Of a stretch of 64,000 bases of DNA, positions 7,934-16,206 are shown piece by piece. Made by a program: the position numbers and the translations under genes. The number at the start of each line of letters is the position of its first letter. The stretch's first letter is position 1. The notes under the pieces are model-generated. The model searched no databases. It was not told the origin of the DNA and saw nothing but the letters and a program-made list of their open reading frames with translations. Location: NCBI RefSeq assembly GCF_021390155.1, contig NZ_CP089985.1, forward strand, positions 2,987,001 to 3,051,000. The letters run 5' to 3'. Origin of the DNA: Pseudomonas sp. HN11. GTDB lineage: Bacteria > Pseudomonadota > Gammaproteobacteria > Pseudomonadales > Pseudomonadaceae.

Positions 7934-8404
7934 ATGGATTCAATGCGCGAACGAAAGGCGTCACGCCTGCTGGTGATCAACCCCTCCCAGGAGGTGCTTC
8001 TGTTCAGGTTCGTCCATAAAGACGGGCCATTGGCCGGGCAAAATTATTGGGCTACGCCTGGCGGTGGTGTAGAGGCCGGTGAAACCTTCGAGGTGGCTGC
8101 AATACGCGAACTGCGGGAGGAAACGGGAATCAAGGTCGACACTGTTGCGGCGCCCATCGCGGACCGCAAGGTCCCCTTGATGCTGCCTTGCGGGGAAACG
8201 GTGTTAGCGATTGAGCAGTATTACGTGGTTCACGTACCCGATGAGGCACTGTCAAAAGCGGAATGGACCGCCCATGAGACTCAGGTCATGGCGGATCATC
8301 GTTGGTGGTCTGTCAATGCGCTGCGCTCTACCGAAGAGACGGTCTGGCCGCAATCACTGATCGATATGCTTGTGAAAGAGGGCGTGTTTCAACCCGCTAC
8401 CTGA
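7934..8404 (+). CDS. Nudix hydrolase
   Basis: A 156-residue protein hydrolysing nucleoside-diphosphate-linked compounds; substrate unknown. The Nudix box (G-x5-E-x7-REUxEExGU) is complete, from GGGVEAGETF to RELREETGI, near residues 43-66, with the metal-binding REEE core intact. ATG 7934 lies a few bases after AAGGA that overlaps the stop of the HIT gene. Its stop faces the isochorismatase-like gene across 9 bp. Confidence 0.88.
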   Translation: MDSMRERKASRLLVINPSQEVLLFRFVHKDGPLAGQNYWATPGGGVEAGETFEVAAIRELREETGIKVDTVAAPIADRKVPLMLPCGETVLAIEQYYVVHVPDEALSKAEWTAHETQVMADHRWWSVNALRSTEETVWPQSLIDMLVKEGVFQPAT

Positions 8405-8413
8405 ACGTCGTGG

Positions 8414-8974
8414 TCAACAATGAACCAGGATTTCGTAGGTCTCCATCACGGCGGCATAGTCCATCGCCAGGTTGCTCAGCGACAGCGCATGCACGTCTTC
8501 AGCGGGCCACAGGCGCCCGGACAAATCGGTTTGGTCGAAGGTGTAGCAGGCATCCGAAACCACCGTCACCGCAAAACCCAGATTACCGCCTGAGCGTGCC
8601 GTGGCCTCGACCGAGTTGTTGGTGATCACGCCGACGATCACCAGTTGCCGGATCCCGCGTGCATGCAGCCAGCGCTCCAGCCCCGTGGCCGTGAAGGCGT
8701 CTGGAACGTTCTTTTCGACCACATGCTCATGCGCCAACGGTTGCAGCGCCGGCTGGAATTCGCAGCCCGGCTGGCCCGGCCAGAACACCGAGTCGGGCGA
8801 GCGGGAGATGTGCCGGATATGCACGACAGGGCGGTCGGATTGACGCCAGGCAGTCAGCAGACGCTGTATCTGCACTTCGGCGTCGGCGTTGTTGCGTCGC
8901 CCCAGCTTTGGCTGGTTCATGCCTTGCTGCATGTCGATGATCAGCAGTGCGGCGTTGATGGCTAACGATTGCAT
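8414..8974 (-). CDS. Isochorismatase-like hydrolase with Ser in place of the catalytic Cys
   Basis: A 186-residue alpha/beta protein of the isochorismatase/nicotinamidase superfamily. The N-terminal ALLIIDMQQGM carries the catalytic Asp. The later motif, usually TxxCVxxTxR in cysteine hydrolases, reads VITNNSVEATARSG, so the nucleophile position is Ser. The protein may act like true isochorismatases, which need no Cys, or use a different mechanism; the substrate is unknown. The ATG at 8974 follows a strong AAAAGGAGG site. Confidence 0.82.
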   Translation of the reverse strand: MQSLAINAALLIIDMQQGMNQPKLGRRNNADAEVQIQRLLTAWRQSDRPVVHIRHISRSPDSVFWPGQPGCEFQPALQPLAHEHVVEKNVPDAFTATGLERWLHARGIRQLVIVGVITNNSVEATARSGGNLGFAVTVVSDACYTFDQTDLSGRLWPAEDVHALSLSNLAMDYAAVMETYEILVHC

Positions 8975-9076
8975 GGCACCTCCTTTTGCGGGCAGGGCTC
9001 GAAACATACCACGAGGGTAAACGGTCATGAAGGTTGGGTTTACTTGAAGGACATTGACTGAATAAGGAATAGATCA

Positions 9077-9595
9077 ATGATCCGCAAAGCGTTACCTGGC
9101 GACGCCAACGCCATCGCCCAGGTGCATATCCGCAGTTGGCAGGAAGCCTATCGTGACATGATGCCTGCCGAGTTCTTGAATGGGCTGGATGCAACGCTGG
9201 CTCGGCGCGAATCCTTTTGGGTTCGTTCGATTGAGTCGGGCGAGTCCGACGTGTGGGTCGCGGAGCTGGACGGGCACGTTGTTGGCTGGATATCGGTCGG
9301 TGCCAGTCGTGACGAAGAAGCTGCCGGAGCAAACACCGGTGAGGTCATGGCCATTTATGTTTTAGGCAGGTATTGGCAAGCCGGCGTTGGGCTGGCGTTG
9401 TGGAATGCGGGCCTGCAGTTCCTGAGGGAGGAGGGGTTTCAGGGTTTGACGCTTTGGGTCTTGAGCCGAAATGAAAGGGCTATCCGGTTTTATCGCAGGA
9501 TGGGCTGTGTCGAGGACGCGGGGAGTGAACGTAATCTTCAGAGGGGAGGTGTCACTCTGGTAGAAATGAGGTATCGGTTGCCCTTTGGAGGTTGA
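9077..9595 (+). CDS. GNAT-family N-acetyltransferase
   Basis: A 172-residue acetyl-CoA-dependent acyltransferase. It starts with the RimI-like IRKALPGDANAIAQVH and contains the acetyl-CoA-binding segment (VMAIYVLGRYWQAGVG, near residues 92-110) and the C-terminal LWVLSRNERAIRFYRRMG typical of the fold. The acceptor is unknown. AAGGAATAG precedes the ATG. The last 44 bp overlap the 3' end of the convergent TetR gene. Confidence 0.85.
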   Translation: MIRKALPGDANAIAQVHIRSWQEAYRDMMPAEFLNGLDATLARRESFWVRSIESGESDVWVAELDGHVVGWISVGASRDEEAAGANTGEVMAIYVLGRYWQAGVGLALWNAGLQFLREEGFQGLTLWVLSRNERAIRFYRRMGCVEDAGSERNLQRGGVTLVEMRYRLPFGG

Positions 9596-10214
9596 GCACA
9601 TTCACATACGCACGAAACATTTCAGCCATCCCCTCGGCATAAACCGCGATCTCTTCAGCCGTTCGCGGACTGTTGGAGAACTCCTTCCCCACTGAACTGA
9701 GCGTGGTCAGGATCAAATCACTGGCCAACGTACGCGTGTCAACCGACACCTCAGGCAACAACTCCAGCATGAACCCCTTGAACGCCTGCCGTCCCGCCGC
9801 GCGCACCTCCAGGGCCTCCGGCGCATCACGATAGAGCGGCGCCGCGTCACTCAGCGCACCGCGCATCTGCGCTTCTTCGCATTCCGATTGGATAAAGGCG
9901 TGCACCAACGTGCGCAGGCGATCCAGTGGCGTTTCGTCGCGTTTCTCCAGGATGTCGCGCAGCATCTGGGTGGTCTGCTGCCACTCATCACTCTGCAACC
10001 GGAACAGAATTGCCGCTTTGTTGGGGAAGTACTGGTACACCGACCCCACGCTTACGCCGGCCTTTTCCGCGACCCGTGCGGTGGTGAAACGGGTGGCGCC
10101 TTCCTTGGCCAAAACCTGAATAGCCGCTTGCAGAATCGCCGCCACCAACTCGGTGGAACGGGCCTGTTGCGGCTGTTTGCGCGTGGAAATACGTGGGGTC
10201 TGGCGGCTGGTCAT
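9552..10214 (-). CDS. TetR-family transcriptional repressor
   Basis: A 220-residue regulator. The N-terminal helix-turn-helix is clear (RFTTARVAEKAGVSVGSVYQ, then YFPNKAAILFRL, near residues 40-75); the rest is the ligand-binding/dimer domain. It is transcribed away from the O-methyltransferase gene, with a cluster of ATGCGA/TCGCAT half-sites between them. Repression of itself and the methyltransferase gene is therefore likely. AGGAG precedes the ATG. Confidence 0.88.
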   Translation of the reverse strand: MTSRQTPRISTRKQPQQARSTELVAAILQAAIQVLAKEGATRFTTARVAEKAGVSVGSVYQYFPNKAAILFRLQSDEWQQTTQMLRDILEKRDETPLDRLRTLVHAFIQSECEEAQMRGALSDAAPLYRDAPEALEVRAAGRQAFKGFMLELLPEVSVDTRTLASDLILTTLSSVGKEFSNSPRTAEEIAVYAEGMAEMFRAYVNVLNLQRATDTSFLPE

Positions 10215-10237
10215 ACGGGGCTCCTGAAGCAGGGCTA

Positions 10238-10297
10238 ATGCGAATAGCGAAGGATGCGAATGACTCGCATACTTTTAATACGACGAATTAGTCGCAT
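10238..10297. promoter_or_regulatory. Candidate TetR operator cluster
   Basis: ATGCGAAT occurs at 10238 and 10254 and TCGCAT at 10265 and 10292. ATGCGA-atgac-TCGCAT (10254-10270) is a perfect 6-bp inverted repeat, and CGAC-gaatta-GTCG overlaps the last copy. The cluster lies between the divergent TetR gene and the O-methyltransferase gene. Confidence 0.65.
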
Positions 10298-10325
10298 CTT
10301 AGTCCCACCTCACTGGAAATCAATT

Positions 10326-10982
10326 ATGTCGAGCCTGACCACCGCGCCTCTGGCGCCCCTTATCGAACGTCTTTATGCCCAGGCCAATGCGGCCACCAGC
10401 CCGTTGGTGAACTCGGTATCCAAGGAAGAACGCGAACGGCTGATGCACAGCAAAACCGAATACATGGCGCTGTATTCGATGCTCAAGGACCTGTGGCTGC
10501 CCGTGTCGCAGGACACCGGCAAGCTGCTCTACATGCTGGCGCGCAGCAACAAGGCGCGGGCGATTGTGGAGTTTGGCACTTCATTTGGGCTGTCGACCTT
10601 GTTCCTGGCTGCCGCGCTACGTGACAACGGCGGCGGTGTGCTGATCGGCAGCGAATTTGAAGCCTCGAAGATCGCCCTGGCGCGCGAGCATTTCATCGAA
10701 GGCGGCGTGAGCGACCTGATCCACATTCGCGAAGGTGACGCGCTGGTGACCCTGGCCAGCGACTTGCCGGATGTTGTCGATCTGTTGCTGCTGGACGGCG
10801 CCAAGACGCTGTATGGCGACGTGCTGAACCTGGTGGAAAACAACCTGCGTCCTGGCGCACTGGTAGTCGCGGACAACACCGATTATTGCCCTGAATACCT
10901 GGCCTATGTGCGCGCCCCGGAGAACGGTTACTTGTCGGTGCCGTTTACCGATGACATCGAACTTTCAATGCGCCTGGGCTAA
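10326..10982 (+). CDS. SAM-dependent O-methyltransferase, class I
   Basis: A 218-residue methyltransferase. The SAM-binding motif I is EFGTSFGLSTLFLAAAL (near residues 80-96), followed by an acidic loop and LLLLDGAKTLYGDVL (near 157-171), as in caffeoyl-CoA/catechol-type O-methyltransferases (Methyltransf_24/3). The acceptor is unknown. ATG 10326 is used rather than an in-frame start upstream, because the longer form would run through the operator region. It is controlled, by inference, by the divergent TetR. Confidence 0.8.
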   Translation: MSSLTTAPLAPLIERLYAQANAATSPLVNSVSKEERERLMHSKTEYMALYSMLKDLWLPVSQDTGKLLYMLARSNKARAIVEFGTSFGLSTLFLAAALRDNGGGVLIGSEFEASKIALAREHFIEGGVSDLIHIREGDALVTLASDLPDVVDLLLLDGAKTLYGDVLNLVENNLRPGALVVADNTDYCPEYLAYVRAPENGYLSVPFTDDIELSMRLG

Positions 10983-11006
10983 GCGAGTATTCAGCGCTCA
11001 CCACAA

Positions 11007-11036
11007 CAAGCCCGCTCCCTACAGAAAGCGGGCTTG
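11007..11036. repeat. REP-like hairpin between convergent genes
   Basis: CAAGCCCGCT-(10 nt)-AGCGGGCTTG, a perfect 10-bp inverted repeat located between the stops of the O-methyltransferase gene and the PAS chemoreceptor gene. It could act as a bidirectional transcript end. Confidence 0.65.
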
Positions 11037-11053
11037 CCACTGTAAACGTAGGC

Positions 11054-12619
11054 TCAGCGATTGAACCGCTCAACCAACGCATATTGGGTGGACGCGGTGT
11101 TCGTCAGCTCCTTGCTCAGGTCCGTGGATTGATGGGCTTGTATCGACGTCTGGTCGGCCAGTTCGGCAATGGTGGTGATGTTGCGGCTGATCTCTTCGGC
11201 CACCGCGCTCTGTTCCTCGGTGGCGGCGGCGATCTGGGTGGTCATGTCGGTGATATGGGACACCGCTTCGCTGATGCCCACCAGCGCCTGGTCGGCTTCG
11301 AGTACCCAGGCTACGCCTTCCTGGGCCTGGCGCTGGCCGTGCTCCATGCTTTGCACCGCGTTGTTCGAGGACGCTTGCAGTTGGGTGATCAAGCCGTGGA
11401 TCTGGGTGGTGGACTGCGACGTGCGCTGTGCCAATTGGCGCACTTCGTCGGCCACCACGGCAAAACCACGACCTTGCTCGCCCGCACGAGCCGCTTCGAT
11501 GGCCGCGTTGAGGGCCAGCAGGTTGGTCTGGTCGGCAATGCCTTTGATCACGTCCACCACGCTGCCGATTTCGTCGCTGTCCTTGGCCAGTTGCGCCACG
11601 GTGGCGCCGGTTTCGCTGACCACGGCGGACAAACGCTCGATCGCCTCACGGGTGTCCCGTGCCACTTCACGGCCGCGTCCGGTCAGCACATTGGCTTGCT
11701 GGGTGGCGTCGGCGGTGCGTTGTACGTGGCTGGCGACCTCCTGGGTGGTGGCGGCCATCTGGTTGACCGCGGCCGAGACCTGTTCGGTTTCGACGCGCTG
11801 ACGGTCCAGACCTTTGGAACTGGCAGTCGCCAACTGATCGGATTGTCCAGCCAGCGCGCTCAATTGCTCGGCACTGTCCTGCAAGCGCGTGAGGCAGGTC
11901 TTGAGGCGCGCGTTCTGGCTGAGGAACGCTGTTTCGAGGCGTGCCTGTGGCCCTCGTGCGTCGCTGTACATCTGCGCGATCAACGCATCCGAGGTTGAAG
12001 GCTCCACACCTTGCAACAGGCGCAACGTGCTGCCTTGGCGCCAGCGTGAGCAGAGTATGCCCACCGGCACCGCGACCGCGACGGCCACGGCAATGGCGAC
12101 GGGCGTACTGAGGAACATGCCGGCAAGACTACCGACAAGCCCGGTTGCCACGTACGGCACGCAAGTCAGGGCGGCCGGAAGCCAGGCGTCTTGGCGAGGA
12201 ACACCCGATTTACCCTGGCTGATGCGGCGGTACAGGGCCTGGGCACGGCGGATTTCATCGGCGGTGGGCTTGACCCGGACCGACTCGAACCCCACCACCT
12301 TGCTGCCATCGAATATGGGCGTTACATAGGCGTTGACCCAATAATGGTCACCGTTTTTCGAGCGGTTCTTGACGATGCCCATCCAGGGCAGGCCTTGCTT
12401 GAGTGCACTCCACATGTGCGCAAACACGGCGGGGGGCACATCGGGGTGACGGACGATGTTCTGCGGCGCGCCAATCAAGTCAGCGCGTTCAAAGCCGCTG
12501 ATGTCGACAAACGCGTCGTTGCAGTAAGTGATGACACCTCGGACATCCGTGGCGGAGATGAGTTTTTGCGAAGGCGCGAGGGAAATCTCACGCTGTGTTA
12601 CGGGCTGGTTATTGCGCAT
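11054..12619 (-). CDS. PAS-domain methyl-accepting chemoreceptor (Aer-like)
   Basis: A 521-residue energy/redox-type receptor. The PAS domain is at residues about 15-120 ([20 protein letters not shown] and [20 protein letters not shown]), resembling Aer, which binds FAD. A hydrophobic segment at about 150-195 anchors it in the inner membrane without a periplasmic ligand domain. The C-terminal half is the coiled-coil signalling domain with the CheA/CheW-contacting tip [16 protein letters not shown] and [10 protein letters not shown]. It is a single gene, with the methyltransferase convergent and the OsmC-YcaO gene divergent. Confidence 0.92.
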   Translation of the reverse strand: MRNNQPVTQREISLAPSQKLISATDVRGVITYCNDAFVDISGFERADLIGAPQNIVRHPDVPPAVFAHMWSALKQGLPWMGIVKNRSKNGDHYWVNAYVTPIFDGSKVVGFESVRVKPTADEIRRAQALYRRISQGKSGVPRQDAWLPAALTCVPYVATGLVGSLAGMFLSTPVAIAVAVAVAVPVGILCSRWRQGSTLRLLQGVEPSTSDALIAQMYSDARGPQARLETAFLSQNARLKTCLTRLQDSAEQLSALAGQSDQLATASSKGLDRQRVETEQVSAAVNQMAATTQEVASHVQRTADATQQANVLTGRGREVARDTREAIERLSAVVSETGATVAQLAKDSDEIGSVVDVIKGIADQTNLLALNAAIEAARAGEQGRGFAVVADEVRQLAQRTSQSTTQIHGLITQLQASSNNAVQSMEHGQRQAQEGVAWVLEADQALVGISEAVSHITDMTTQIAAATEEQSAVAEEISRNITTIAELADQTSIQAHQSTDLSKELTNTASTQYALVERFNR

Positions 12620-12781
12620 TCCGACTACTCCCTGGTTGCCCTCAGTCCATCGGCGCCATCTGCGAAAAGGTTAATCCACATTGGTCAATTCGCCAGCCAC
12701 TGGTCAAAAGCCTGAAACTTCCTGCCGAAAAACCTCATAATGGCGGCCATTTTTGTTTAGCCGTTATTCTGGTGTGCCCCC

Positions 12782-14980
12782 ATGGAAATCAAGGTCAACT
12801 TTCTCGACAACCTGCGGCTTGAAGCCAAGTTCGACGACTTCACGGTGATTGCCGACCAGCCGATCCGCTACAAAGGCGATGGCTCGGCACCGGGGCCGTT
12901 CGATTACTTCCTGGCGTCGTCGGCGTTGTGCGCGGCGTACTTCGTGAAGCTGTACTGCCAGACGCGCAATATCCCCACCGAGAATATTCGTCTGTCGCAG
13001 AACAACATCGTCGATCCGGAAAACCGCTATAACCAGATCTTCAAGATCCAGGTCGAGCTGCCGGCCGACATTTCCGACAAAGACCGCCAAGGCATCCTGC
13101 GTTCCATCGACCGTTGCACGGTCAAGAAAGTGGTGCAGGCCGGGCCTGAATTCGTCATCGAAGAAGTCGACAACCTGGACGCCGACGCCCAGGCCTTGTT
13201 GATGCCCAACTCAACCTCCGAGGGCGGCACCTACATCACCGGAAAGGACCTGCCGCTGGAGCAGACCATTGCCAACATGTCCGGCATTCTCGCCGGCCTG
13301 GGCATGAAGATTGAAATCGCCTCGTGGCGCAATATCGTGCCTAACGTATGGTCGCTGCATATCCGCGACGCGCATTCGCCGATGTGTTTCACCAACGGCA
13401 AGGGCGCGACCAAGGAGGGCGCCTTGGCGTCGGCACTGGGCGAGTTCATCGAGCGCCTCAATTGCAACTTCTTCTACAACGACCAGTTCTGGGGTGAAGA
13501 ACTGGCGAATGCTTCGTTCGTGCATTACCCGGATGAGCGCTGGTTCCAGCCGGGGCCCAACGACGAGCTGCCCAGTGAAATCCTCGACGCCTACTGCCTC
13601 AAGGTCTACAACCGCGACGGCGAATTGCGCGGTTCGCACCTGTTCGACACCAACTCCGGCAATGAAGAACGTGGCATCGTTTCGCTGCCGTTCGTGCGCC
13701 AGTCGGACGGCGAAGTGGTGTATTTCCCGTCCAACCTGATCGAAAACCTCTACCTCAGCAACGGCATGAGCGCCGGCAACACCCTGGCCGAAGCCCAGGT
13801 GCAGTGCCTGTCGGAGATCTTCGAGCGCGCGGTGAAGCGTGAAATCATCGAAGGCGAGTTCGCCTTGCCGGATGTACCCGCCGAGGTGCTGGCCAAGTAC
13901 CCCAGCATCCTGGCCGGTATCCAGGGTCTGGAAGCCCAGGGTTTCCCGGTGCTGGTCAAGGACGCGTCCCTGGGCGGCGAATTCCCGGTGATGTGCGTGA
14001 CCCTGATGAACCCGCGCACCGGCGGCGTATTCGCCTCGTTCGGCGCGCACCCAAGCCTGGAAGTGGCGCTGGAACGCAGCCTCACCGAACTGCTGCAAGG
14101 CCGCAGTTTCGAAGGCCTGAACGACTTGCCGCAGCCGACCTTCGAAGGCCAGGCGGTGACCGAGCCGAACAACTTCGTCGAGCACTTCATCGACTCCAGC
14201 GGTGTGGTGTCGTGGCGTTTCTTCAGTGCCCAGTCGGACTACGAGTTTGTCGAGTGGGACTTCTCAGGCGAAGGCGAAGACTCGAATGCCCAGGAAGCAG
14301 CGACTCTGTTCGGCATCCTTGAAGGCATGGGTAAAGAATCCTATATGGCAGTGTACGAGCACCTCGGCGCTACCGCGTGCCGCATCCTGGTGCCGGACTA
14401 TTCGGAAATCTACCCGGTGGATGACCTGATCTGGGACAACACCAACAAGGCGCTGTTTTTCCGTGAGGACATTCTCAACCTGCACCGCCTCGATGAGGAA
14501 GAATTGCAGGCGCTGGTCGAGCGCCTGATCGAAAGCGAGCTGGACGACTACACCGACATCACCACCCTGATCGGCATCGAATTCGATGACAACACCGCCT
14601 GGGGCCAACTGACCATACTGGAGTTGAAACTGCTGATCTTCCTGGCCTTGCAGCAATATGAAGAGGCCAAGGAGTGCGTGGAGATGTTCCTGCAGTACAA
14701 CGACAACACCGCTGAGCGTGGCCTGTTCTACCAGGCGATGAATGCGGTGCTGGAAATGGAACTGGACGACGACCTGGAACTGGCCGATTACGAAGGCAAC
14801 TTCCGCCGCATGTTTGGCAATGAGCGGATGGACGCGGTAATTGGCTCGGTGAAGGGTGACGTGCGGTTCTATGGCTTGACGCCGACCAGCATGAAGCTGG
14901 AGGGGCTGGATCGGCATTTGCGCTTGATCGACAGCTACAAGAAGCTGCATGCCGCGCGAGCCAACATCACCACTGCCTGA
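12782..14980 (+). CDS. ycaO: OsmC/YcaO fusion protein
   Basis: A 732-residue protein. Residues about 1-140 are an OsmC/YhfA-like domain (DGSAPGPFDYFLASSALCAA contains the reactive-Cys helix). Residues about 160-570 are YcaO: ALASALGEFIERLNC near 215-230 and QVQCLSEIFERAVKREI near 340-356 supply the ATP-binding Glu/Arg residues. A helical tail follows. YcaO enzymes use ATP to activate backbone amides; E. coli YcaO is linked to RimO-dependent methylthiolation of ribosomal protein S12. The tail ends ITTA and lacks the PxPxP end of azoline-forming YcaOs, so a peptide natural product is unlikely. It stands alone and ends in a REP-like hairpin. Confidence 0.9.
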   Translation: MEIKVNFLDNLRLEAKFDDFTVIADQPIRYKGDGSAPGPFDYFLASSALCAAYFVKLYCQTRNIPTENIRLSQNNIVDPENRYNQIFKIQVELPADISDKDRQGILRSIDRCTVKKVVQAGPEFVIEEVDNLDADAQALLMPNSTSEGGTYITGKDLPLEQTIANMSGILAGLGMKIEIASWRNIVPNVWSLHIRDAHSPMCFTNGKGATKEGALASALGEFIERLNCNFFYNDQFWGEELANASFVHYPDERWFQPGPNDELPSEILDAYCLKVYNRDGELRGSHLFDTNSGNEERGIVSLPFVRQSDGEVVYFPSNLIENLYLSNGMSAGNTLAEAQVQCLSEIFERAVKREIIEGEFALPDVPAEVLAKYPSILAGIQGLEAQGFPVLVKDASLGGEFPVMCVTLMNPRTGGVFASFGAHPSLEVALERSLTELLQGRSFEGLNDLPQPTFEGQAVTEPNNFVEHFIDSSGVVSWRFFSAQSDYEFVEWDFSGEGEDSNAQEAATLFGILEGMGKESYMAVYEHLGATACRILVPDYSEIYPVDDLIWDNTNKALFFREDILNLHRLDEEELQALVERLIESELDDYTDITTLIGIEFDDNTAWGQLTILELKLLIFLALQQYEEAKECVEMFLQYNDNTAERGLFYQAMNAVLEMELDDDLELADYEGNFRRMFGNERMDAVIGSVKGDVRFYGLTPTSMKLEGLDRHLRLIDSYKKLHAARANITTA

Positions 14981-14992
14981 CACAATCCCCTT

Positions 14993-15018
14993 GTGGGAGC
15001 GAGCAAGCCCGCTCCCAC
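14993..15018. repeat. REP-like palindrome
   Basis: GTGGGAGCG-(8 nt, AAGCC core)-CGCTCCCAC just after the OsmC-YcaO stop and before the convergent CGL stop. It is the commonest REP form in fluorescens-group genomes, and a T-rich stretch follows. Confidence 0.7.
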
Positions 15019-15039
15019 ATTTTTGCCCGGTGCAGGCCG

Positions 15040-16206
15040 CTAGATTTTCGCCAGGCCGCGGGCCAGATCCGCTCTCAGATCCTCCACATCCTCAACCCCC
15101 ACCGACAACCGCACCAACCCATCGCCAATCCCCAGCTGCGCCCGCGTTGTGGCCGGGATGCTCGCATGGGTCATGATCGCTGGGTGTTCGATCAGGCTTT
15201 CCACGCCGCCAAGGCTTTCGGCCAGGGCGAAAAGCTTGACGTTTTCGAGGAACCGCGTGGCGCCGGCCAGGTCGCTGTTGAGGTCAATCGAAATCATCCC
15301 GCCAAACCCACGCATCTGTTTGCGCGCCAGCTCATGCTGCGGATGGGACGTGAGGCCCGGGTAGTAAACCCGTGCCACTTGCGGTTGTTGCTCCAGCCAG
15401 GCGGCCAGATCGAGGGCGTTGCTGCAATGACGCTCCATGCGCAGCGCCAGGGTTTTCACGCCGCGCAGGGTGAGGAAGGCGTCGAAGGGCCCGGCGATGG
15501 CGCCGACCGAGTTCTGCAGGAAACCCAGGCGTTCGGCCAGTTCGGGGTTGTCACCGACAATGGCGATACCCCCGATCACATCGGAGTGGCCATTGAGGTA
15601 TTTGGTGGTGGAATGCACCACCACATCAAAGCCCAGCTCCAGAGGACGTTGAATCCACGGGCTGGCGAAGGTGTTGTCGGCCACACAAATGATCCCACGA
15701 CCCCGGCAGATTCGCGCGATGGCGCTCAGGTCGGTAAGGCTCAGCAGCGGGTTGCTGGGGGTCTCGACCCAGACCATACGCGTGTCGTCCTGCAGGCTCG
15801 CTTCAAATGCCGATAAATCGCTCAGGTCGACAAAGCTGAAACGATGCCCGGCGCTGCGTTGGCGCACTTTGTCGAATAGCCGGAAGGTGCCGCCATACAG
15901 GTCATTGCCGGACACGATATGGGCACCGGCGTCCAGCAACTCCAACACTGTCGAAATCGCCGCCAGCCCGGACGCAAAGGCAAACGCCTGGCTGCCGCCT
16001 TCCAGATCGGCCACGCAGCGCTCCAGGGCAAACCGCGTGGGGTTGTGGGAGCGGCCGTAGTCGAAGCCTTTGTGCACGCCGGGGCTGTCTTGCAGGTAAG
16101 TGGAATTGGCGTAGATCGGCGGCATCAGCGCGCCCGTGGTCGGATCGGGCGACTGCCCTGCGTGGATCACGCGGGTGGCAAACGCGCTTTTATCGGACTG
16201 ACTCAT
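15040..16206 (-). CDS. Cystathionine gamma-lyase/synthase family PLP enzyme
   Basis: A 388-residue Cys/Met-metabolism PLP enzyme. It has the N-terminal FATRVIHAGQSPDPTTGA, the substrate-loop SHNPTRFALE, PLP ring-stacking and phosphate residues around GNDLYGGTFRL, and the Schiff-base lysine in HSTTKYLNGHSDVIGG (near residue 205). Paired with a cystathionine beta-synthase through an ATGA overlap, it most likely performs the lyase step of reverse transsulfuration (cystathionine to cysteine). A gamma-synthase role cannot be excluded from sequence. Confidence 0.9.
   Translation of the reverse strand: MSQSDKSAFATRVIHAGQSPDPTTGALMPPIYANSTYLQDSPGVHKGFDYGRSHNPTRFALERCVADLEGGSQAFAFASGLAAISTVLELLDAGAHIVSGNDLYGGTFRLFDKVRQRSAGHRFSFVDLSDLSAFEASLQDDTRMVWVETPSNPLLSLTDLSAIARICRGRGIICVADNTFASPWIQRPLELGFDVVVHSTTKYLNGHSDVIGGIAIVGDNPELAERLGFLQNSVGAIAGPFDAFLTLRGVKTLALRMERHCSNALDLAAWLEQQPQVARVYYPGLTSHPQHELARKQMRGFGGMISIDLNSDLAGATRFLENVKLFALAESLGGVESLIEHPAIMTHASIPATTRAQLGIGDGLVRLSVGVEDVEDLRADLARGLAKI

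Noticed and set aside
12782..14980. YcaO as a RiPP (azoline peptide) cluster
   Set aside because: No precursor peptide, dehydrogenase or exporter nearby, and the PxPxP C-terminus is missing.
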